Positions 52,471 through 58,932 of a stretch of 58,932 nucleotides of DNA are shown piece by piece. Numbering within the stretch: the first letter of the stretch is position 1; each line of letters opens with the position of its first letter. The notes beneath the pieces were generated by a model. That model was not told the origin of the DNA, did not search any database, and saw only the letters and a program-made list of their open reading frames with translations. The translations under genes and the position numbers were made by a program. This stretch comes from Muribaculaceae bacterium (GTDB taxonomy: Bacteria; Bacteroidota; Bacteroidia; Bacteroidales; Muribaculaceae): NCBI GenBank assembly GCA_022509085.1, contig JAFLTW010000013.1, positions 1 through 58,932 of the forward strand. The letters run 5' to 3'.

Positions 52471-53361
52471 TCAGGAGCCCCAGAGCAGTTTGGAGCGCAG
52501 GGTGGTGGCGAAGTTCTCGTCGGGCCGGCGCAGGGTGAGCACGTCGTGGCTCGCTTTTTTTATCTTTACGGGGATGCCGCAAGGGATTGAGACGGAGCGG
52601 CCGTCGATGCTCAGCCTGAATTCAGTGGCGCGTGACTCCACGACGGCCTCGATTTCGGAGTCGCCGCCAATCACCACCGGCCTGAGTGTGAGCGTGTGGG
52701 GCGCGATGGGGGAGAGAACGATGCTGCTGAGGGTGGGGACAAGGATGGGACCTCCCACCGAGAGGTTGTAGGCCGTAGAACCCGTAGGGGTGGCTATCAG
52801 CAGTCCGTCGGCGCGGTAGGTGGCAAGATGGAAGCCGTCGAGCCCCACGTTGATGTCAATCATGGAGGCCGCTCCCTTCAGGAAGGCCACCTCGTTGAGG
52901 GCGTACGGCCATTCGGCGGCGGGGAGGGCGGGGCAGTCGACACGGAGCACAATCCTGCGCTCGATGAGGGCGTTACCTGAGAGCAGGAGACTGACGATGG
53001 GGCCAATGTTGTCGGTGGAGTTCTCGGCCAGAAAACCGAGGTGGCCGGTGTTGATGCCGAGGATGGGCACCTCGCGGCCGTCGATCCAGCGGGCGGTGCG
53101 CAGGAATGTGCCGTCGCCTCCGACGCTGATCACCACGTCGGAGTCGCCCATGAAGCGCGAGAGGGTCTTGACGCCGTGTACGGCAGGGCGATAGCCGGCC
53201 TCGGTGAGCACGCCGGCGAGCCGCTTCTCAACGCTCACCCCCACGCCGTGAGAGAGCAGGGATTCTATCAGGGCCCATATGCCCGAGATGTGTCCCTCCT
53301 GGTATCGGCTCCCGTAGAGCGATACGTTTTTCACTTCGCGCAGGGTGTTGCCGGTGGTCAT
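52471..53361 (-). CDS. nadK: NAD kinase
   Basis: Phosphorylates NAD to NADP. The G-G-D-G-T-F-L motif (catalytic Asp) and N-T-G-H-L-G-F-L are in place, as are the S-T-A-Y-N-L-S substrate loop and the usual beta-sandwich C-terminus. The start at 53361 overlaps the TGA of the upstream CBS gene by one base (TGATG), so the two are translationally coupled. Confidence 0.94.
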   Translation of the reverse strand: MTTGNTLREVKNVSLYGSRYQEGHISGIWALIESLLSHGVGVSVEKRLAGVLTEAGYRPAVHGVKTLSRFMGDSDVVISVGGDGTFLRTARWIDGREVPILGINTGHLGFLAENSTDNIGPIVSLLLSGNALIERRIVLRVDCPALPAAEWPYALNEVAFLKGAASMIDINVGLDGFHLATYRADGLLIATPTGSTAYNLSVGGPILVPTLSSIVLSPIAPHTLTLRPVVIGGDSEIEAVVESRATEFRLSIDGRSVSIPCGIPVKIKKASHDVLTLRRPDENFATTLRSKLLWGS

Positions 53362-53864
53362 CAAACGCCGAGCAGGGTGTTAAGTGAGAGTATGCGTTCC
53401 ATTGCCGTCTCCATGTTGCGGTTGGTCTCGCCCGAAGCCTCCACCACATCGAATCCGTAGCGCTCGAGGCTTGAGGTAACCCCAGAGGGGTCGGAGGTGC
53501 GCACACGCAGTGTCACGGTCAGCATGTCGCCCTCGCCGGGCGCCGACCAGAGGTCGACCAGATGCACGTCGGCATCCTCTACGGCATGGGCAATCTGCGA
53601 GGCACTGTAGGCCGAAGGAGACACGCGCAGCGTCACGGTGCTGCTGTCGTCGCGCGGGGCGATGAGCCGCCCGAGCCCCTCGAGCAGCGATGCCTCGTCG
53701 ATGATGCCCAGAAGGCTGTCGCCCTCCGTGACGCCAAGTCGGCGGTCGGCCGTGTCGAGCAGGCGCGGAAGCACGTCGACAAGAGCCGTCTCCGCAGACA
53801 CGTTCCTCTGCGGTAAACTCCCGGCTGATGCCGATCGCGGTGAGATGATATCTTTTGCTTTCAT
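53361..53864 (-). CDS. CBS/ACT-like domain protein upstream of nadK
   Basis: A ~167-residue cytoplasmic protein. The N-terminal half is a degenerate CBS-type pair (T-A-L-V-D-V-L-P-R-L-L; L-L-G-I-I-D-E-A-S-L-L) and the C-terminal half is ACT-like (V-T-L-R-V-R-T-S-D; S-S-L-E-R-Y-G-F-D-V). Such proteins bind adenosine nucleotides or amino acids. Coupling to nadK suggests a role in sensing nucleotide state; that is inference. The start at 53864 (M-K-A-K-D-I-I) is preferred over the longer frame. Confidence 0.75.
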   Translation of the reverse strand: MKAKDIISPRSASAGSLPQRNVSAETALVDVLPRLLDTADRRLGVTEGDSLLGIIDEASLLEGLGRLIAPRDDSSTVTLRVSPSAYSASQIAHAVEDADVHLVDLWSAPGEGDMLTVTLRVRTSDPSGVTSSLERYGFDVVEASGETNRNMETAMERILSLNTLLGV

Positions 53865-54060
53865 TCTGTTCTCCTTCCTGACTTTCGCACCCCTGAGCAA
53901 TTTTATGAGGCCGGGGAGTGGTAACGTCAACTTTTTTGTGTAAATTTGCAGTTGCTTTGCCCGCTCACTATTAATAACGTTAAAACACGCTAAAAAGTAA
54001 GAGAGGCGAGTTAAGTTTTACAAAAATCATGCCCACAACCCCGGGCCTAACCTGACAGAA

Positions 54061-54777
54061 ATGACACGACTGAGTGTGAACATAAATAAAGTGGCCACCC
54101 TGCGCAACGCGCGCGGGGAAAACAACCCCGACGTTGTGGCCTTTGCCGTGGCCTGCGAGCAACTCGGCGCCCAGGGCATCACGGTGCATCCCCGGCCCGA
54201 CGAGCGCCACATCCGCTACTCCGACATCCCGGAGCTCCGCAGGGTGGTGACCACGGAATTCAACATCGAGGGCTATCCCTCCGAGGAGTTCCTGGAGCTG
54301 GTGACGGCCAATGCCCCGGAGCAGGTGACGCTCGTGCCCGACAAGCCGGGCCAGATCACATCCAACTCAGGCTGGGACGTCAGGGCCAACGCCGACTTCC
54401 TAAGCACGGTCACTGCCCGGCTTAAAGATTACGGCATCCGTGTGTCGATTTTCGTTGACCCCGACCCGGCTCAGGTGGCAGCCGCCAGGGAGGTGGGTGC
54501 CGACAGGGTGGAGCTCTACACCAAGGCCTTTGCCGACGGCTATGCCGCCGACCGCGATGCGGCCGTGGCTCCCTATGTGGAGGCGAGCGCGGAAGCCGCG
54601 AGATGCGGTCTCGGTGTCAACGCCGGCCATGATCTCAATCTCGACAACCTGAGGTTTCTGGCCATGCGGCTGTCCCTGCTCAACGAGGTGAGCATCGGCC
54701 ATGCCCTCATTGCCGACGCCCTCTATCTCGGGCTGCCCGAAACCCTCAGGCGCTACCTGCTCCAGCTCAACAATTAA
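54061..54777 (+). CDS. pdxJ: pyridoxine 5'-phosphate synthase
   Basis: Condenses 1-deoxyxylulose 5-phosphate with 3-amino-1-hydroxyacetone phosphate in vitamin B6 synthesis. The TIM barrel has the family's N-terminus (L-S-V-N-I-N-K-V), [12 protein letters not shown], the E-G-Y-P-S-E-E-F segment and N-A-G-H-D-L-N. At 238 residues it is normal. It starts an operon-like run with the ExbB/ExbD/TonB genes, divergent from the CBS-nadK pair. Confidence 0.96.
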   Translation: MTRLSVNINKVATLRNARGENNPDVVAFAVACEQLGAQGITVHPRPDERHIRYSDIPELRRVVTTEFNIEGYPSEEFLELVTANAPEQVTLVPDKPGQITSNSGWDVRANADFLSTVTARLKDYGIRVSIFVDPDPAQVAAAREVGADRVELYTKAFADGYAADRDAAVAPYVEASAEAARCGLGVNAGHDLNLDNLRFLAMRLSLLNEVSIGHALIADALYLGLPETLRRYLLQLNN

Positions 54778-54835
54778 ACCAATATACATATTTTCATTCA
54801 GAATAATCAAGACCCCCTTTACGATTCACAATAAG

Positions 54836-55465
54836 ATGGAAAAAGTAAATCTCTGGACTCTGGTGATGGACGGCGGATACATCATGATCCCGCTCGCTCT
54901 GCTTCTGCTGCTTACAGTCTACATCTTCGTAGAACGCTATATCGTGATCAACAAGACGCTGAAGGAGGATCCCTCGTTTATGAGCCGTCTACGCGACTAT
55001 CTCAACGAGGGCGACCTGCAGAGCGCCGAGAAGCTGTGCCGCAACTCCGACTCGCCGTATGCCACGATGCTCCTCAAGGGAGTGCAGCGCATCGGCCGAC
55101 CCATCAATGAGGTGACCTCGGCTATCGAAAACACGGGCAACATAGAAGTGGCCTCGCTGGGCCGCGGCATGACCTGGCTCTCCACCACGGCTGCCGGTGC
55201 GCCGATGCTCGGTTTCCTCGGTACGGTGATCGGCATGATTGAGGCCTTCTTCTCGCTGGCCAAAGCCGGGGCGCAAAACAATATCTCGCTCCTCTCGGGC
55301 GGCATCTACCAGGCGCTGGTAACCACAGTGGCCGGTCTGGTGGTAGGCATCATCGCCCTCTTCGCCTACAATTATCTGCAGGCACGCATAGGCCGGGCCA
55401 CCAACCTCATGGAGGCGCGCACCATGGATTTCCTCGACATCCTCAACGCTCCTGCCGAAAGATAA
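54836..55465 (+). CDS. ExbB/TolQ-type proton channel protein
   Basis: Inner-membrane subunit of the proton-driven motor that energises TonB or Tol. Three hydrophobic segments (~15-35, ~115-140, ~155-185) and the conserved G-A-P-M-L-G-F-L-G-T-V-I-G-M-I stretch are visible. The start at 54836 gives M-E-K-V-N-L-W; the frame upstream overlaps pdxJ. An exbD gene follows 21 bp later. Confidence 0.92.
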   Translation: MEKVNLWTLVMDGGYIMIPLALLLLLTVYIFVERYIVINKTLKEDPSFMSRLRDYLNEGDLQSAEKLCRNSDSPYATMLLKGVQRIGRPINEVTSAIENTGNIEVASLGRGMTWLSTTAAGAPMLGFLGTVIGMIEAFFSLAKAGAQNNISLLSGGIYQALVTTVAGLVVGIIALFAYNYLQARIGRATNLMEARTMDFLDILNAPAER

Positions 55466-55486
55466 CCTTCAGAAGACTGTGACAAT

Positions 55487-55930
55487 ATGGCACTGAAGAG
55501 ACCCTACGAGCCCCTGTCGCTCTTCTCCATGTCGTCGATGACCGACGTGATTTTCCTGCTGCTCATCTTTTTTATGGTGACTTCCTCTTTCATCTTCCCC
55601 TCGGCAGTAGACGTCAACCTGCCCTCGAGCAACAACCAGGTGGCCACGAAGCCCATCACGGAGGTGTACCTCGACTCGCTCTATAACATCTCGATTGTGG
55701 AAGACCGCACCGACACGGTCAATATGGAGAAGTCTTATCCGCGCGAGGTAGACCTCGCGGCGCTTGCCGACCGCCTTGCCGCCATCCGCGCCCAAGACTC
55801 CCTGCGCACGGTGGCGCTATATGCCGACCGCAGTGTGGAATACGGTAAGGTGGTGGAGATCCTTGACGCCGCGGCGCGGCAGAACCTTAAGATGGTGCTC
55901 GCCACACAGGTAGGACAAAGCAGCAAATGA
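55487..55930 (+). CDS. ExbD/TolR-type protein
   Basis: Single-pass inner-membrane partner of ExbB. The start M-A-L-K-R-P leads to S-M-T-D-V-I-F-L-L-L-I-F-F-M, where the Asp lies on the proton path in the membrane helix. The periplasmic part (~45-147) is the usual small alpha/beta domain. The stop overlaps the start of the next gene by 4 bp. Confidence 0.93.
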   Translation: MALKRPYEPLSLFSMSSMTDVIFLLLIFFMVTSSFIFPSAVDVNLPSSNNQVATKPITEVYLDSLYNISIVEDRTDTVNMEKSYPREVDLAALADRLAAIRAQDSLRTVALYADRSVEYGKVVEILDAAARQNLKMVLATQVGQSSK

Positions 55931-56709
55931 AACTCCCCCAGGATCCCCGCGAGAGGAAGGCTGCCATCATAGCGGCTGCCGTCACGTTTGGCGTGGCGCT
56001 GGTGGTACTCGTGCTCCTCTTCGTGCTCACGGTGGGCAGCGACCGCAGCATCCTGGCCCAGGTGTCTACCCCCGAAATCCAGGACAACGAGGAGATCTTC
56101 CTCGAGCCGGAGCTCCTGGTGGTAGACAATCCGGGCGATGAGGAGGCGCCGGCCGTAGACGAGGCTGCCCCGCAGCCTCCCGGCGAACCTGACCCTGTGC
56201 CGGAGCCGGCCAAGGAGACGAAGGTGAGGCAGGTGAAAAACGAGGAACCACCGAAGTCTGAACCCGTAAGCAGCAAACCCAAGCAGGTGTCGACGCCTAA
56301 GGAGAGCGACGTGAAGACGTCCACGCCCAAGCTCAGCGCGGAGGAGGAGAAGCGCATCGCCTCGATGCAGGGCAAACTCAAGACCGACAATAATGGCAGC
56401 CCCACGGGACAGGATTCGGCCAACTCCGGCAGCGGCGGCGACGGTGTGTCGATGAAGGGGAGCCTGAACGGACGCAAGATGCTGAGCTGCCCCACGTGGA
56501 AACTGCGTCTGAACCGGAAGACGACCGTCACGGTGAGCATCACGGTCGATGCCGACGGCAACTGCACCGCGGCGCGGGCCACCTCAACGGCCGGCACTGC
56601 CAACCTCCGCTCGCAGTGCGAGAAGATGGCCTTAGGCTCCAAGTGGACGCCCAAGAAGGGCGCCAAGCCCGAAACCGGCACCCTCACATTCACCATCACC
56701 CCCCGCTAA
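55927..56709 (+). CDS. TonB-like energy transducer
   Basis: Carries energy from ExbB/ExbD across the periplasm. One N-terminal membrane helix (~15-38) is followed by a Pro/Glu/Lys-rich region (~55-150) and a C-terminal domain with T-V-T-V-S-I-T-V-D-A-D-G-N and a last strand G-T-L-T-F-T-I-T. The C-domain is TonB/TolA-like rather than a close TonB match. It overlaps exbD by 4 bp. It could power the SusC transporter of this window or a Tol-type system. Confidence 0.82.
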   Translation: MKLPQDPRERKAAIIAAAVTFGVALVVLVLLFVLTVGSDRSILAQVSTPEIQDNEEIFLEPELLVVDNPGDEEAPAVDEAAPQPPGEPDPVPEPAKETKVRQVKNEEPPKSEPVSSKPKQVSTPKESDVKTSTPKLSAEEEKRIASMQGKLKTDNNGSPTGQDSANSGSGGDGVSMKGSLNGRKMLSCPTWKLRLNRKTTVTVSITVDADGNCTAARATSTAGTANLRSQCEKMALGSKWTPKKGAKPETGTLTFTITPR

Positions 56710-57132
56710 CCCGAACCCCCAACAAACGCCACATGCGGTTTGTCTCTGGGGTTTACCTGTCTGCCGCGCCACCGGGGCGTCAGCTTCAGCTGATGCGCGA
56801 TGCTCCCGCCTCGCAGCCTTGACTTCGTTTGTCTCCGGGTGAAATTTAATCCCCAGTTTGATGTTATCTGCCTGTCTCACAGCACCTGAGCCTATCTCCA
56901 CCATATCGTGCATTACAACGAAATGGTTTTCCGGCTTCTGCCCACTTTACTACACGAACCTTCATCCGAACAATGAATTTATTTCATCCAAATAAATTAT
57001 TCGGGGCTGGGTCTGGGTTTCACACAATTGTGACATCACTGATGTCACAATTTGCTAATCCTAGAATCTTTCCGCAAACTGGCATGAGCTGGAGATCTTA
57101 GCAAACTTCTTCGCGATACTCAAAAAGACGGC
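56710..57132. other. spacer with compositional break
   Basis: No gene is supported. A minus-strand open frame to 56913 overlaps the TonB-like gene and is not credible. A GC-rich stretch with a GCGTCAGC/GCTGATGC hairpin (about 56779-56797) could act as a terminator. From about 56900 the DNA turns AT-rich and stays so to the right edge, marking another accessory region. A 23-bp palindrome lies at 57028-57050. Confidence 0.5.
57028..57050. promoter_or_regulatory. 23-bp perfect palindrome, operator-like
   Basis: TTGTGACATCA, one central C, then TGATGTCACAA forms a perfect 11-bp inverted repeat. It looks like the site of a dimeric regulator, but no regulator gene is adjacent. It may be left over from a lost toxin-antitoxin or similar operon. 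Confidence 0.5.
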
Positions 57133-57261
57133 TCAGCCATCCTCGTCGGCATTATTGAAGTATTCTCCGAGTTCACCGGTGTTCTCATGGATAGTGAAAT
57201 CCACCCACATATCGTGTTCGGTGTCACCGTTATATGTAGCGAGGTTGTCAAGTTCGTCCAT
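57133..57261 (-). CDS. small acidic protein, unknown
   Basis: A 42-residue open frame starting M-D-E-L-D-N-L-A-T-Y-N and ending in N-A-D-E-D-G; rich in Asp, Glu and aromatic residues. The frame can be extended upstream to 57390, but that part looks non-coding. No family is recognised with confidence. Acidity and size fit a small regulatory or antitoxin-like protein. 57262-57470 shows nothing else. Confidence 0.35.
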   Translation of the reverse strand: MDELDNLATYNGDTEHDMWVDFTIHENTGELGEYFNNADEDG

Positions 57262-57470
57262 GATTAAAACATCGGTTTTTCTACTGTTGTGGTAAAATAT
57301 TTTGAGCTTACCAAAATAAATCGTCTCTATTTTTAATTGTATCGAATTCGACAGAATTAAAATCCGGATTGTATAGCATTCGTAATCCACAGATTGGGAC
57401 GACCAACAGGTTTTAGCAGGTCTACAACCCTTCTTATCAAGTGCTTATGTAACTTTTTTTGGTTGTATAA

Positions 57471-57504
57471 GGTTTTATTTCATTAGGTCGATAAACCGGA
57501 TTTC
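57471..57504 (-). repeat. detached gene-end repeat, left copy
   Basis: On the minus strand this encodes E-I-R-F-I-D-L-M-K and a stop, matching the end of the gene at the right edge (58894-58927) in about 29 of 34 bases and in the same orientation. The two copies flank the YhcG-type gene. Confidence 0.75.
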
Positions 57505-57527
57505 AAAGTGTTGTTTTTTTGGCATGT

Positions 57528-57677
57528 TCAAGATAATAGATGCGTTTCTGTCTTTCTATCTCCTGGCGCAGCTTCCCGTTCATACCACCTACGCGCGTCA
57601 TCGTTAAGTTCTTGAAGTAGAATACGATAATGGATCCATGAGAGAAATGTTCCGAATTGTGTACTCAGTGAGTACAT
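57528..57677 (-). pseudogene. remnant of a YhcG/DUF1016-like gene
   Basis: The minus-strand frame from ATG 57677 encodes 49 residues containing L-S-W-I-H-Y-R-I-L-L-Q and A-R-R-W-Y-E-R-E-A, the hallmark of the DUF1016 N-terminal domain. It then runs out of family similarity and stops; a plausible continuation (R-Q-E-I-E-R-Q-K) lies in another frame. It is therefore a frameshifted fragment, 128 bp downstream of the intact YhcG-type gene but clearly a different subtype. Confidence 0.6.
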
Positions 57678-57805
57678 TTTTTCGGAGTTAGGAGAAAAAG
57701 AGTTTTATATACCCGAAACAGGTAAATGACCACAAATATATTTCCGATTGGCAGGCATTTGGCCAATTCTGTCAAACTCCGCTTTGTCATTTAATTCGGG
57801 CAGGC

Positions 57806-58891
57806 TCATTTATTTTTATAATGATATGTTTCAATTATTTTTTGTAGCTGTTCGGCGGTCGGCAATAGCTCGACAGCTTTATGTTCGAAAGCCGCTACCC
57901 CCATAGGTTGGTTCGTTCCTCTAAAAGCCCATTCTACCACGGCATTGTCCTTTGAACGGCAAATAAGCAATCCAATTGACGGATTATCGTCATCTTGTTT
58001 TAGGAGTTCGTCAAGTGCCGAAATATAAAAATTGAGTTTGCCGACATATTCCGGGATAAACGCCCCCCATTTTAACTCAATGACAACATAGCATTTCAAT
58101 CGGGTATGATAGAAAACCATATCGGGTATGAATGTTTGGCCTCCGGGCATTTGAAGTTGCATTTGTCGACCCACATAAGCAAATCCATTTCCCAGTTCAA
58201 GCAAGAATCGAGTTATGTCCTTAGCTAAGGCATCTTCCAACTGCCTTTCATTTTCAATACCACCTCCTATAAATTCAAGATTATAGGGGCTCTTGAATAT
58301 AGAATCAGCCAAACGGCTATAAGGCGCTGGAAGTCTATCTTCAAAATTAGTAATAGCTTTACCGTGGATTCTGAAAAGGTCTTCTTTTATTTTTTCATTT
58401 AGCTCAGGACGACTCCAATTCGCCTCAATAGTTTTTTCGATATAAAACAGTGCCTCGGAAACAGATTTTGCTTTTGTAAAAATATCAATATGATGTCCCC
58501 AAGGGATTAACCCGAAATCTGTAGGCATCTGTAATTCGTCAACGACTCGTTGACGAATTGTATCAGATTGATTATAAAAATTATACCATCGAACGATGTA
58601 TTTAATATTAGTTACTGAAAAACCGGCTTGTGTGGGAAATTCAGCTTTCAAATCAATGCTTAGTGTATCAAAAAATGCAGAACCCCATTTTGATTTAACT
58701 TGTAGGGAAGAAATTTGTCTTCCCATATACCAGTAATATTCAAGCAAATCTGAGTTAACGCGAACAGCTGCTTTAATCTGAGCTTTTCGGTAATTTTCTT
58801 TTAACTCATAAAGCAGTCGTGAATAATCTTGTCCTGCAACGGAAGGGGAGCGGTCAACAAATTTTGGAGGGTTTTTAATTTCTTTTGCCAT
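57806..58891 (-). CDS. YhcG/DUF1016 PD-(D/E)xK nuclease
   Basis: Residues ~20-165 form the DUF1016 N-terminal helical domain (Y-Y-W-Y-M-G-R-Q-I; V-T-N-I-K-Y-I-V-R-W-Y). Residues ~190-345 form a PD-(D/E)xK nuclease domain with P-D-M-V-F-Y and the E-L-K of V-I-E-L-K-W-G. Family members often lie in type I restriction loci and have been linked to defence or DNA processing; a precise role is not established. The upstream gene ends 5 bp before the start, so it is transcribed with a gene beyond the window. Confidence 0.88.
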   Translation of the reverse strand: MAKEIKNPPKFVDRSPSVAGQDYSRLLYELKENYRKAQIKAAVRVNSDLLEYYWYMGRQISSLQVKSKWGSAFFDTLSIDLKAEFPTQAGFSVTNIKYIVRWYNFYNQSDTIRQRVVDELQMPTDFGLIPWGHHIDIFTKAKSVSEALFYIEKTIEANWSRPELNEKIKEDLFRIHGKAITNFEDRLPAPYSRLADSIFKSPYNLEFIGGGIENERQLEDALAKDITRFLLELGNGFAYVGRQMQLQMPGGQTFIPDMVFYHTRLKCYVVIELKWGAFIPEYVGKLNFYISALDELLKQDDDNPSIGLLICRSKDNAVVEWAFRGTNQPMGVAAFEHKAVELLPTAEQLQKIIETYHYKNK

Positions 58892-58893
58892 AT

Positions 58894-58927
58894 GGTTTAT
58901 TTCATTAGGTCAATGAAACGGATTTTC
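58894..58927 (-). repeat. detached gene-end repeat, right copy
   Basis: This is the same sequence as 57471-57504, here forming the 3' end of the gene that enters from the right. Because it flanks the YhcG gene in direct orientation, the gene may have been inserted at this gene end with duplication of the target. Confidence 0.75.
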
Positions 58928-58932
58928 TGTTT
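58897..58932 (-). CDS. 3' end of an upstream gene (partial)
   Basis: The minus-strand frame reads K-Q-K-I-R-F-I-D-L-M-K and stops at 58897. The gene continues beyond the right edge. A restriction-modification subunit would fit the YhcG neighbourhood, but 11 residues are too few to say. Confidence 0.55.
   Translation of the reverse strand, partial: KQKIRFIDLMK

Overview
The window reads as one stretch of a Bacteroidales chromosome, probably a gut Muribaculaceae-type organism. The evidence is TAnnTTTG-type promoter boxes, SusC/SusD pairs, a hybrid two-component regulator, BspA-type leucine-rich repeat proteins, lipoproteins with acidic residues after the lipid cysteine, and T9SS-like C-terminal tails. 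The family assignment is an inference; the Bacteroidota origin is well supported.

Region 1 (1-21.7 kb) is AT-rich and accessory. It opens with a BsuBI/PstI-type restriction-modification pair, then a DNA-binding-like protein and an overlapping Ser/Thr kinase gene. After the kinase comes a mosaic in which one ~420-bp unit recurs at about 4.5, 8.9 and 15.7 kb, with a damaged copy at 7.7 kb. The unit is the kinase gene's 3' tail, a promoter and a ~315-nt structured RNA that ends in an intrinsic terminator. Each full copy sits directly upstream of a different cargo: small lipocalin-like lipoproteins, BspA leucine-rich proteins, a FISUMP-domain lipoprotein, or zinc-ribbon membrane proteins. Two cargo blocks end in a detached copy of the 3' end of the SDR gene whose intact copy lies at 21.7 kb. 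The pattern suggests a polymorphic locus, kinase-RNA-[variable cargo]-SDR, in which several cargo alleles have been stacked by recombination in the conserved flanks. The RNA can form a long 5'-3' helix that takes the 5' half of the terminator stem, so it looks like an attenuator or antiterminator switch. This is the best candidate for an undescribed system. The region also holds an unpaired AbiEi-like antitoxin, a DUF4143 ATPase and a 5'-truncated leucine-rich gene.

Region 2 (21.7-47.5 kb) is GC-rich and is a complete glucuronoxylan utilisation locus. The minus-strand genes read, from the divergent centre outward, GH35-like, SGNH acetylesterase, GPH-type transporter, GH10 lipoprotein, GH43, GH67 alpha-glucuronidase, xylose isomerase and a mannonate-type SDR. 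The plus-strand genes are the HTCS sensor-regulator, SusC, SusD, a surface glycan-binding protein, a GH10 xylanase with two inserted CBMs and a secreted CBM protein. Both control regions carry TGTTAC/GTAACA direct repeats exactly 21 bp apart, likely HTCS operators.

Region 3 (47.5-56.7 kb) is ordinary chromosome: DUF2752 and a PurN-like/CD225 fusion, an MsbA-like ABC exporter, polyprenyl synthase, RNase HII, NAD kinase with a CBS protein, PdxJ, and an ExbB-ExbD-TonB-like energiser.

Region 4 (56.7-58.9 kb) is AT-rich again and accessory. It has a YhcG/DUF1016 nuclease gene flanked by a duplicated 3' end of an upstream gene that leaves the window, next to a remnant of a second YhcG-like gene.
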